From contig CALVWV010000043.1 in assembly GCA_944368065.1 (NCBI GenBank), positions 37,427-101,426 of the forward strand: a stretch of 64,000 nt of DNA, in the 5' to 3' direction. Positions within the stretch are counted from its first letter, which is position 1. Each line of letters opens with the position of its first letter. Under the pieces are notes generated by a model. The model made no database searches. It was not told where the DNA came from and saw only the letters and a list, made by a program, of their open reading frames with translations. Source of the stretch: an uncultured Clostridia bacterium. GTDB lineage: Bacteria > Bacillota > Clostridia > Christensenellales > Borkfalkiaceae. Below, piece by piece: positions 1 through 6,500 of the stretch. A program made the position numbers and the translations under genes.

Positions 1-2
1 AA

Positions 3-656
3 AGCGGCACATGCCGTCAGAAATTTGATGCAGGTTATCTTACGCTTTCAGAAGGTGAGATGTGCCTCATTCCGCCCGATGTCGCACATTCGATAGAAAG
101 GTGCGGCAAAGACGATGTAATTTTAAAAATCATAGTGCCGAAGCCCCTGTTTTTAAAGACGGCAACTAAATATCTTTGCACTGAAATCGTACAGAAGTTC
201 AGCCTTACATCAGAAGCGGAATACATAATTTCAAAACTTGCGGCGGAAGAATTTATAAACGACGATTTGCACGCGGTCGCGACAGAAAGTTACCTCAGTC
301 TGCTTTTTACAGAAATTTCGCGCGCGGAAAACTGCGGATGCAGCAGCCTTGAGCTAAGCATACGCAAATATTCTTCCATCAACGTCAAAGATGCCTCTCT
401 TGAAGATTTTGCAAAAAAACTCGGCTACAACTGCGCGTATTTAAGCCGCCTGATAAAAAATAAGACAGGCAGAAGTTTTACAGAGCTTCTAACCGAACAG
501 AAAATCAAAGCCGCGCAGAAACTTCTTGCCGAAACAGATATGACTGTCGCCGATATTGCCGCCGAAACGGGATATGCAAACCCTTCGGGATTTTACAGAC
601 AATTTGTTTCCTGCCTTGGAATTACTCCTGCAGACTATCGCAAAACGCTCAGATAA
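3..656 (+). CDS. AraC-family transcriptional regulator, 5' end outside window
   Basis: The frame is already open at the window edge, so the start codon lies upstream; 217 codons are visible. The first part looks like the end of an AraC cupin sensor domain (SEGEMCLIPPDVAH). From about visible residue 120 to the end there is a double helix-turn-helix of the AraC type, clearest in IAAETGYANPSGFYRQF followed by GITPADYRK, the usual C-terminal signature. Proteins of this kind bind DNA and switch on nearby operons, often for sugar use, but the ligand cannot be told from this fragment. The next gene starts 99 bases downstream on the same strand and may or may not be its target. Confidence 0.85.
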   Translation, partial: SGTCRQKFDAGYLTLSEGEMCLIPPDVAHSIERCGKDDVILKIIVPKPLFLKTATKYLCTEIVQKFSLTSEAEYIISKLAAEEFINDDLHAVATESYLSLLFTEISRAENCGCSSLELSIRKYSSINVKDASLEDFAKKLGYNCAYLSRLIKNKTGRSFTELLTEQKIKAAQKLLAETDMTVADIAAETGYANPSGFYRQFVSCLGITPADYRKTLR

Positions 657-755
657 AAAGTAAAATATGTACACATTAAAGTAAGTTTACGATATGGAAA
701 AGCTTCATAATATTGATTAAAATTGCAGTAAGAACTTATTTCGAGGCGCAGGATT

Positions 756-1706
756 ATGAAAGTTGAAAGAATTTCCGCCATACCTTTTACAAAATACCAG
801 GCGGTTGAATGTGCAAAACTTGTCGCACGGGAGCAGTGGGGCGCAGATGCGGCGAAAGCCGAATATCTTGGCGGCGGCTCTTTCGGAAGAGCGGTATCTG
901 TTCAGGCAAACGGAAAAAAAGCCGTAATCAAATTTCTCCGCGCAGAGGGAATGTTGGAAAAAGAGGTAAACGACCTTGCCCTCATAAAAAATTATTGCAC
1001 GATAAAAATTCCGCGCGTTCTTTTTTCGCGCAAAGCTGACGGAAAAGTTGCGGCAGACTGCTATGCAATGGAGATGATTGAAGGTAAAAGCGCGCTGTTT
1101 GCGCTCGGAATGCTGTTTATGAGCAAAAAACGCAGGCTGGCTTTTGCGGACGAAATAACATCTGCTCTGCACAGCGTACATATGTGCACGAGCGATAAAT
1201 TCGGAGATACGATGCACCCCGACTGCGACAGCTGGACTGACTTTTACAGACCTTTCGCCGAAGCAGTTTTAGCGCAGGCGGAAAAAATGTTTGCCGAAGG
1301 ACAGCTTCCGTTAAAAGTAATATCGGCAATGCGCGCCGCCTGGGCAAAGTTCGGCATTATATTTTCTGAAAATGTAAAGGTAGCCTGCCTTATCCACGGC
1401 GACCTCAACGTAGGGAATATAATGGTGGGCAAAAGGTATAAAATCACGGGAATAATTGACCCGCTCAACTCGATGTATGCAGACAGGGAATACGACCTCT
1501 TTCAGTTCGATAATCTTACAGGCAAGCGGTTTTTCCTCAGGGAAACGTATATCAAAAAGTACGGCGCAAGCAAATACTGCATGCAGAAACTTGCCTTTTA
1601 CGGTCTGTGGAACGAAGTTTACTGCTATATAAAATCGGGCGTTTACGTGTCGCTGATTATGAATCCGCTGATAAAAAATATTTATAAAAGGCTGGCGGAA
1701 TTGTGA
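756..1706 (+). CDS. Aminoglycoside phosphotransferase (APH)-fold kinase
   Basis: A 316-residue protein with an APH/choline-kinase fold. A glycine-rich nucleotide loop (YLGGGSFGRAVSV) is followed by a likely ATP-binding Lys in KAVIKFLRAEG. The catalytic loop is LIHGDLNVGNIMV, and the metal-binding Asp is in IIDPLNSMYADREYDLF. This superfamily phosphorylates small hydroxyl substrates (aminoglycosides, choline, sugars, homoserine), and nothing here fixes the substrate, so a resistance function should not be assumed. It overlaps the downstream hydrolase by four bases (GTGA), so the two are translationally coupled and probably act in one pathway. A modest Shine-Dalgarno (GAGGCGCAGG) precedes the ATG. 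Confidence 0.8.
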   Translation: MKVERISAIPFTKYQAVECAKLVAREQWGADAAKAEYLGGGSFGRAVSVQANGKKAVIKFLRAEGMLEKEVNDLALIKNYCTIKIPRVLFSRKADGKVAADCYAMEMIEGKSALFALGMLFMSKKRRLAFADEITSALHSVHMCTSDKFGDTMHPDCDSWTDFYRPFAEAVLAQAEKMFAEGQLPLKVISAMRAAWAKFGIIFSENVKVACLIHGDLNVGNIMVGKRYKITGIIDPLNSMYADREYDLFQFDNLTGKRFFLRETYIKKYGASKYCMQKLAFYGLWNEVYCYIKSGVYVSLIMNPLIKNIYKRLAEL

Positions 1707-2611
1707 TTTCCTTTAAAGCACGCCTGATAAGGGCGTTTCTACGCCTTTACACTTACCCTTACAGAAAAAATCATAAATCGCTTTCGCGTTCTGTAAGTTT
1801 TAAAAACAAAGCATATAATCCGCCAGAAGGCTTTACTTTTGATGTGATATCGGCAGGCGGAGTAAGAACTGAAGTGCTGTACCCGAAAAATCCGGCATTT
1901 GCCTTAATCCATTTTCACGGCGGCGGACACACGATTGGAATGAACGATATGTACCGCAAGGTTGCCGAAAGGTATGCCATACTCTGCAACGCCGCGGTCT
2001 GCAGCATAGACTATGATACGGGCAAAGACCTCGTTTATCCTTCTTTGCACGACCAGACTTTTTCGGCATATTCTTGCCTTGCACGCAATCTGAAAATGCC
2101 GTTTGCCGCCGCAGGCGACAGTTTCGGCGCAGACCTTATGCTTTCGGCATTAATCAGGGCGCGCGAAGAAAAACAGCCTTTGCCGCGGGCAATTTTATGC
2201 GTATCGCCGTTTGCCGATATGGCTGCTTCGGGCGATTCTTACAAAGCAAACTGCCATAAAGATCCGTTGTACGGGCTGCCTTTAAGTCAGTCGTTTGAAA
2301 AGCATGAACAGCATGTAAGAAGAATTTCGCCGTACTGCGGCAGTACTCCGCTCAGAGATAAATTTCTTTCCCCCGCATATGCTGAGCTGCACAGTTTTTC
2401 CGATATGCTTATAATCTGCGGAAGCCTGGAAACGTCTGCAAGCGACGGCGCAATGATTTATAAAAATGCCGTCGGAGCGGGCGTAAAGGCAAAGCTTCAT
2501 TCATACGACGGGATGTGGCACGATTTTTTATATCTGTTTCCTGACCTTAAAGAAAGCAAAGAAGCGTGGGGGGAAATATGCCGCTTTTTCAAATCAGCCC
2601 TTAAATATTGA
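1703..2611 (+). CDS. Alpha/beta hydrolase, hormone-sensitive-lipase-like esterase
   Basis: A 302-residue alpha/beta hydrolase. It has the oxyanion-hole motif HFHGGGH near residue 72, a nucleophile elbow GDSFG (the HSL-family GDSAG variant), and a late catalytic His in GMWHDFLY. These features fit an HSL/acetyl-esterase enzyme acting on short acyl esters; the true substrate is unknown. The start is a GTG that overlaps the stop codon of the preceding kinase gene, preceded by GGCGGA. No signal peptide is evident, so a cytoplasmic location is likely. The pair ends at a strong bidirectional terminator shared with the convergent degV gene. Confidence 0.8.
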   Translation: MISFKARLIRAFLRLYTYPYRKNHKSLSRSVSFKNKAYNPPEGFTFDVISAGGVRTEVLYPKNPAFALIHFHGGGHTIGMNDMYRKVAERYAILCNAAVCSIDYDTGKDLVYPSLHDQTFSAYSCLARNLKMPFAAAGDSFGADLMLSALIRAREEKQPLPRAILCVSPFADMAASGDSYKANCHKDPLYGLPLSQSFEKHEQHVRRISPYCGSTPLRDKFLSPAYAELHSFSDMLIICGSLETSASDGAMIYKNAVGAGVKAKLHSYDGMWHDFLYLFPDLKESKEAWGEICRFFKSALKY

Positions 2612-2680
2612 ATTCATAAGTCATTTCATTTCCGTTTGCCGTTCGGCAATACCTATTAGTGTAGCTGAACGCATAAAAAG

Positions 2681-2706
2681 AGTCCGCAAAAATGCGGACT
2701 ATTTTT
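2681..2706. terminator. Bidirectional intrinsic terminator
   Basis: A perfect 8-bp stem (AGTCCGCA / TGCGGACT) with an AAAA loop is flanked by ATTTTTT on one side and AAAAAG on the other. It can stop both the hydrolase transcript and the convergent degV transcript. Confidence 0.9.
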
Positions 2707-2719
2707 TATGATATTGATT

Positions 2720-3580
2720 TTACCTTTCAGAGCAATGGAATATAAGTCCTACCGTACCGGGACCGCAGTGCGCGCCTATTACAGGACCTACAGTCTGAAC
2801 TACGACTTCCGCACCAAACTGCGTGCGGATTTTTTCCGCGAACTCGCCGGCAAGCTTTTCGCAATCAGCCTGAAGAACGAAAACCTTGTATTTATCGAGT
2901 TCGCTTCCCTTTTCCTGCAAGTAACCCATAAGCTTTGAGAGCGCGTTTCTGAAGCCTTTGGCTTTTGCAATGCTTACGATCTTACCTTCTTCGTCAAAGT
3001 AAAGTATAGGCTTTATGCCGAGAAGTCCGCCAACAACTTTGGTAGCGCCCGAAATTCTGCCGCCGCGGTGAAGGTATGTAAGGTCTTCTACGGCAAAATA
3101 CGTGGCGGTGTGGGGGATAAGTTCGTCGAGGTAGGCGTCAAGCTCGTCCATTGTAGCTCCGTCGCGCCATTTGAGTGCGGCATAGTATGTTACAAAACCG
3201 CTGCCGAGCGATATCGTTTTGGAATCCTTTGTTACAATGCGCCTTTCGGGATACTTTTCCTTAAGCTTGGCGATGGCGGCGTCCATGGCGTTAAAAGTTG
3301 CGCTCATTTTATGCGAGAATGTCACGTAGTATATATCCTCGCCGCGGGCGAGAACGGGTTCAAAGTATTCGGTATAAGCATACTCGTTGAGCGCAGAAGT
3401 CTTGGGAACTGCGCCGCCGCGCATCGCGTCGAAAAATGCCTTGAAATCGGTCTTTTCGCCCATATCGTAAAAATATTCTTTATCGCCTAAAGTATAGGGC
3501 ATTCGTATTACATTGAGCCCGAGTTCTGCAACTGTTGTGTACCACAGTTCGCAGTTTGAATCACAGAATAACTGGTACAT
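2720..3580 (-). CDS. DegV family fatty-acid-binding protein
   Basis: A 286-residue DegV (FakB-type) protein. Hallmarks are TFSHKMSATFNAM in the N-terminal half, DLTYLHRGGRISGA, the GLLGIKPIL lid region and the C-terminal GPVIGAHCGPGTVGL. DegV/FakB proteins hold a fatty acid so that the kinase FakA can phosphorylate it for phospholipid synthesis. The ATG is preceded by AAGGAG at a good distance. It is the last gene of a fabK-fabZ-degV group, with 44 bases between fabZ and degV, and this supports a lipid role. A fakA gene is not in the window. Confidence 0.92.
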   Translation of the reverse strand: MYQLFCDSNCELWYTTVAELGLNVIRMPYTLGDKEYFYDMGEKTDFKAFFDAMRGGAVPKTSALNEYAYTEYFEPVLARGEDIYYVTFSHKMSATFNAMDAAIAKLKEKYPERRIVTKDSKTISLGSGFVTYYAALKWRDGATMDELDAYLDELIPHTATYFAVEDLTYLHRGGRISGATKVVGGLLGIKPILYFDEEGKIVSIAKAKGFRNALSKLMGYLQEKGSELDKYKVFVLQADCEKLAGEFAEKIRTQFGAEVVVQTVGPVIGAHCGPGTVGLIFHCSER

Positions 3581-3624
3581 TTGAATCTCCTTAATTAATA
3601 AATTTTATTGCTCCGAATTGAAAA

Positions 3625-4059
3625 TCAGACGGAGCCGAGCGACTCTTTAGCTACAAAAAAGAATGTAAATTCGCCGCTCACGCAGAGCTTTCCGCCGACA
3701 GAGCCTTCAGCTTTGATTATAAAGCAGGAAGCCATTTTGCGCTTGAGTTCGCATACAAATTCTATTGTATCGCCGGGGCGTACGGGGGTTTTGAAACGTA
3801 CGTTGTTCATTCCGGCAAAAAGCGGAAGTTTGCCGTTCAGCTGGTCAGCCATCATCGAGCACGCCGACTGCGACGCCATTTCGCACAGTATAACTCCAGG
3901 TACAACGGGCGTTCCGGGGAAATGCCCCTGAAGGAAAAATTCATCGCCGCGCACTGTGTAACTTCCGTGAGATTTGCCTTCCTCATCGAGGTAAGATTCA
4001 TCCACGAGAAGCATTGGTTCCCTGTGGGGAAGTATTTCTTTTATTTGCTCTCTGTTCAT
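3625..4059 (-). CDS. fabZ: 3-hydroxyacyl-ACP dehydratase FabZ
   Basis: A 144-residue hot-dog-fold dehydratase of the normal FabZ length. It catalyses dehydration of 3-hydroxyacyl-ACP in the type II fatty acid elongation cycle. IKEILPHREPMLLVD opens the protein, and the active-site His lies in GHFPGTPVVPGV, with the catalytic Glu following in LCEMASQS. A GGGAG Shine-Dalgarno precedes the ATG. The gene sits 24 bases downstream of fabK, so the dehydratase and the next enzyme of the cycle are co-transcribed. Confidence 0.95.
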   Translation of the reverse strand: MNREQIKEILPHREPMLLVDESYLDEEGKSHGSYTVRGDEFFLQGHFPGTPVVPGVILCEMASQSACSMMADQLNGKLPLFAGMNNVRFKTPVRPGDTIEFVCELKRKMASCFIIKAEGSVGGKLCVSGEFTFFFVAKESLGSV

Positions 4060-4083
4060 AATATTTTCTCCCTTAAGTAAAAA

Positions 4084-5031
4084 TCAAGATAAAAATTCTG
4101 ACGCGCCGCCAAGAATTTTTTCAGCCTGAGCGGTTATTTCTTCAAGAATTTCCGCGCACGTCTGTTCCTTATTTACAAGTCCCGCAACCTGACCGCAGAG
4201 GAACGCGCCGCCTTCGTCGTCGCCCTCCCTGACAGCCTTTCTGAGCGCGCCCGTTCCGAATGCGCTGAGCTCCTCGTCGGAAATGGAAGTGTCCTTTTCA
4301 AGCTCCAGAAACTTCCTTGAAAAAGGCGTCTTTAACGAACGGACGGGATGTCCTAAGCGCCTGCCGCTGACAATGGTGGAAGTATCGCCAGCTTTAAGCA
4401 CTTTGGCTTTGAAATTGGGATGAACGTTGCATTCTTTTGCAACGAGAAACCTCGTGCCCATCTGAATGCCTTCCGCGCCGAGCATAAGAGCGGCGGCATA
4501 ACCTCTGCCGTCTGCAATACCGCCGGCAGCAATTACGGGAATATCTACGCCGTCAACAACCTGCGGCACAAGTGCCATCGTGTTGGCTTCGCCTATATGT
4601 CCGCCTGACTCGCCGCCTTCGGCAACTACCGCAGCAGCTCCGCGCTTTGCAACCATCTGCGCAAGGGCAACGGAAGCAACAACGGGAATTACTTTTACGC
4701 CTGCGGCTATCCATTTTTTCATGAATACCAAAGGATTACCTGCGCCTGTAGTAACAACGGGAACTTTCTCTTCGATTATAACATCGGAAACTTCAGCCGC
4801 ATAAGGGCTCATAAGCATTACGTTCACACCGAAAGGTTTGTCGCACTTTTCGCGCAGCTTGCGTATTTCGGCGCGAAGCTGTTCGCCGTTGCTGTTCATG
4901 CCTGCAATTATGCCGAGACCGCCCGCGTTTGAAACGGCGGCGGCAAGGTCAGCATCTGCAACCCATGCCATTCCGCCCTGAAAAATGGGGTAGCGGATGC
5001 CCAGCATTTCACAAATTCTGCTTTTAATCAA
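4084..5031 (-). CDS. fabK: Enoyl-ACP reductase II FabK (FMN-dependent)
   Basis: A 315-residue TIM-barrel flavoprotein of the nitronate monooxygenase/FabK group. Visible motifs are RYPIFQGGMAWVADADLAAA at the N-terminus, AEGGESGGHIGE, PVIAAGGIADGRG and LGAEGIQMGTRF for FMN and phosphate binding. It carries out the last step of the fatty acid elongation cycle, reducing enoyl-ACP. The start is a TTG preceded by AAGGAG. It is the first gene of fabK-fabZ-degV, with its own promoter and a hairpin in the leader. The use of FabK in place of FabI is typical of several Firmicutes. Confidence 0.93.
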   Translation of the reverse strand: MIKSRICEMLGIRYPIFQGGMAWVADADLAAAVSNAGGLGIIAGMNSNGEQLRAEIRKLREKCDKPFGVNVMLMSPYAAEVSDVIIEEKVPVVTTGAGNPLVFMKKWIAAGVKVIPVVASVALAQMVAKRGAAAVVAEGGESGGHIGEANTMALVPQVVDGVDIPVIAAGGIADGRGYAAALMLGAEGIQMGTRFLVAKECNVHPNFKAKVLKAGDTSTIVSGRRLGHPVRSLKTPFSRKFLELEKDTSISDEELSAFGTGALRKAVREGDDEGGAFLCGQVAGLVNKEQTCAEILEEITAQAEKILGGASEFLS

Positions 5032-5096
5032 AATAATTACTCCTTAAGTTCAAATAAGCGCTCAATGTCATTTTTATTTAACAGAAAACGCTAAAA

Positions 5097-5127
5097 GGAC
5101 GCAGAAAATTATATTTTCAAGGCGTCC
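5097..5127 (-). promoter_or_regulatory. Hairpin in the fabK leader (possible attenuator or operator)
   Basis: The arms GGACGC/GCGTCC and GAAAAT/ATTTTC are separated by a small internal loop and a TAT loop, giving about 12 paired bases. Read toward fabK it is followed by TTTTAGCGTTTT, so it could act as a weak terminator in the leader. An operator for a lipid regulator is the alternative. Confidence 0.5.
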
Positions 5128-5148
5128 CCGGAAAAAACATCCATAAAA

Positions 5149-5177
5149 ATAATAATACAAATAAACTTTCAAGTCAA
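5149..5177 (-). promoter_or_regulatory. Promoter of the fabK-fabZ-degV operon
   Basis: Read on the reverse strand: TTGACT, a 17-base spacer and TATTAT. Transcription would start near 5142, giving a leader of about 110 bases that contains the hairpin at 5097-5127. Confidence 0.6.
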
Positions 5178-5428
5178 GGAAGCAAAGCTCAAAATAAAGC
5201 TTATATGTTAAATTCTGCCATTATATATCATAAAATAACAAAATAAGGAGCAGTTTGCGTCGCTTCCCGAAAGATTTTATAAACAGATACTTATGGTATG
5301 TTTTGCGGTATTTTATTGGTAGGTGCGTGAGTAGGTGAACGTATAATACTATGAGAGCATAAGCTGTTACTTTGGTATTTAATATATAAATTGAGTTGCG
5401 GATTTAATATTTAATTATAAGTTTTAGC
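5178..5428. other. AT-rich intergenic stretch without recognised feature
   Basis: Between the fabK promoter and the tRNA promoter I see only AT-rich sequence with stop codons in all frames and no convincing hairpin, gene or repeat. Confidence 0.6.
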
Positions 5429-5457
5429 TTGACTTTGAAGCGGTGTTCAATTATAAT
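5429..5457 (+). promoter_or_regulatory. Promoter of tRNA-Leu(CAG)
   Basis: TTGACT, a 17-base spacer and a perfect TATAAT, with the predicted start about 7 bases before the mature tRNA 5' end. Confidence 0.8.
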
Positions 5458-5470
5458 ATGTAATGTTTTT

Positions 5471-5553
5471 GCGGATATGGCGGAATTGGCAGACGCGCAG
5501 GTTTCAGGTTCCTGTGGGCGACCGTGCAGGTTCAACTCCTGTTATCCGCACCA
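5471..5553 (+). tRNA. tRNA-Leu (anticodon CAG)
   Basis: A class II tRNA with encoded CCA. The acceptor arms GCGGATA/TATCCGC pair perfectly. The D-arm is TGGCGGAATTGGCAGAC, as in bacterial leucine tRNAs, with a long variable arm and T-loop TTCAACT. The anticodon loop is TTCAGGT, so it reads CUG codons. The last 21 bases, starting at C56, are repeated exactly at 5691-5711. Confidence 0.95.
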
Positions 5554-5590
5554 AAAACAAAGCACAGACTTTTGTCTGTGCTTTGTTTTT
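5554..5590 (+). terminator. Intrinsic terminator after tRNA-Leu(CAG)
   Basis: A long stem built around AAGCACAGAC / GTCTGTGCTT with a TTTT loop and a run of T. It belongs to the repeat: nearly the same terminator follows tRNA-Leu(AAG). Confidence 0.9.
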
Positions 5591-5711
5591 TGTACCGAAA
5601 ATACAGGAGTTGAGGGGAGGGAAGTCGGCGAAATCTATCGCCGACAAAACAGCGGACACCCGCTGTTTTCCGTGCGCCGCGCTCAAGCGGCAACTCCTGT
5701 TATCCGCACCA
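5554..5711 (+). repeat. tRNA-3'-end repeat element A (158 bp)
   Basis: The unit runs from just after the tRNA CCA to a second CCA. In order it holds: the terminator; a left arm ACAGGAGTTG (5603-5612) that is the reverse complement of the host tRNA T-arm 3' strand; a 7-bp hairpin (GTCGGCG/CGCCGAC); a 10-bp hairpin (AAAACAGCGG-ACAC-CCGCTGTTTT); a short CCGC/GCGG hairpin; and the right arm CAACTCCTGT. The right arm runs into an exact 21-base copy of the tRNA 3' end (5691-5711). The outer arms pair, so the whole unit folds as a closed multi-branch structure with a CCA tail. Bases 5596-5701 are identical to 33931-34036. No protein-coding frame is convincing. How it moved is inferred, not seen. Confidence 0.85.
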
Positions 5712-5751
5712 ACAAAAAAGAGGGCAGTTCTTACTGTCCTCTTTTTTGTTG
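5710..5751 (+). terminator. Second terminator, downstream of element A
   Basis: A stem of about 18 bp (AACAAAAAAGAGG / CCTCTTTTTTGTT plus inner pairs) immediately follows the duplicated CCA. It is probably the original terminator of the tRNA gene, displaced by the element. Confidence 0.85.
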
Positions 5752-5800
5752 CGTTATAAATTCGGTTATATAACAAATACAGCTAACATTAAAACTTAAG

Positions 5801-5829
5801 TTGACATTTTTTACAATTTATGTTATGAG
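5801..5829 (+). promoter_or_regulatory. Promoter of the orphan gene after element A
   Basis: Consensus TTGACA, a 17-base spacer and TATGAG. The predicted transcript starts near 5836, after the first in-frame ATG (5833), which argues for a later start codon. Confidence 0.6.
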
Positions 5830-5859
5830 TATATGTTAGCTTGTTACAGGGAAATGATT

Positions 5860-6174
5860 ATGATGAAAAACAGTTTTGATAAGCAGAACTTTATTCACAA
5901 TTTGAATCTTATGGTTAATTATGGCTGGGAACCTGAAATTGACTTGGAATGTAAAGATGGTAAAGTACGCGGAATCGTTGCGTACCGCGATTGGATTGAT
6001 GTTTATGATGAAAACTATAATCATATTAAAAAAATAAAAGAGACAGCTGAGTTGTTCGATATTATTCCGGCTGAAACTATTATATCCGCCATAGATAATT
6101 TTGGATTAGATTATTCTGAAGATTTAAGCGATACATTGATTATTGAAGACGGAGAACTGCATATTAAGGTCTGA
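5860..6174 (+). CDS. Small acidic hypothetical protein downstream of a tRNA-linked repeat
   Basis: About 104 residues, not recognised. An upstream in-frame ATG at 5833 lies before the predicted transcription start, whereas ACAGGGAA sits correctly ahead of the ATGs at 5860 and 5863, so I place the start there. The protein is acidic and has no signal peptide, membrane segment or Cys motif. It opens with a polar stretch (NSFDKQNFIHNLNLMVNYG) and later has repeated Asp/Glu-rich turns. The DNA is clearly richer in A and T than the flanking adhE and fab genes. With its own promoter and terminator next to a tRNA-linked repeat, it looks like a recently acquired single-gene cargo. Function unknown. 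Confidence 0.65.
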   Translation: MMKNSFDKQNFIHNLNLMVNYGWEPEIDLECKDGKVRGIVAYRDWIDVYDENYNHIKKIKETAELFDIIPAETIISAIDNFGLDYSEDLSDTLIIEDGELHIKV

Positions 6175-6241
6175 AATCGTTAAGTCCGTATTACAGCAGC
6201 CGTATAATTTCAGACAGATAATAACTTCAACATACAACGCA

Positions 6242-6279
6242 AACATAGCTCAGACTTTTTCCCGAGCTATGTTTTTTAT
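6242..6279 (+). terminator. Intrinsic terminator
   Basis: A perfect 10-bp stem AACATAGCTC / GAGCTATGTT followed by TTTTATT closes the orphan gene unit. Confidence 0.85.
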
Positions 6280-6406
6280 TATTGTCGAGCAATGAAACAA
6301 CTTTATCTGCTTTTTGCCCGGCATATAATTAACCGATGTTCCTTTTTAACTGTTTTTTAAAATACATAACAAAATGCGCCGTTTTAAAAATTTTATGTTC
6401 GTACAC

Positions 6407-6435
6407 TTGCCCTGAAGCGCTTCATTTGATAAAAT
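6407..6435 (+). promoter_or_regulatory. adhE promoter with a 12-bp palindrome in the spacer
   Basis: TTGCCC, a 17-base spacer and TAAAAT. The spacer starts with the perfect palindrome TGAAGCGCTTCA (6413-6424), whose centre AAGCGCTT resembles LacI/CcpA-family operators. A repressor bound there would block polymerase. The remaining bases between the orphan gene terminator (6279) and this promoter show nothing else. Confidence 0.6.
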
Positions 6436-6500
6436 TTAATCGATAAAAAAATTACGATTAATTTTTCACAATCGTTCAAAATTATCTTGAGGAGGTCGTT

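Noticed and set aside
756-1706. Aminoglycoside resistance gene
   Set aside because: The fold is APH but motifs do not single out an aminoglycoside enzyme, and the gene is coupled to an esterase; kept as a kinase of unknown substrate.
5463-5776. Overlapping 90-114 codon frames across tRNA-Leu(CAG) and repeat A, on both strands
   Set aside because: They run through the tRNA, two terminators and the repeat; their length comes from structured RNA-like sequence, and similar frames appear at 33836-34292 for the same reason.
6340-6400. Possible Rex operator upstream of adhE (ATAACAAAA half-site)
   Set aside because: Only one half-site is present; the second TTGTTAA arm at the right spacing is missing.
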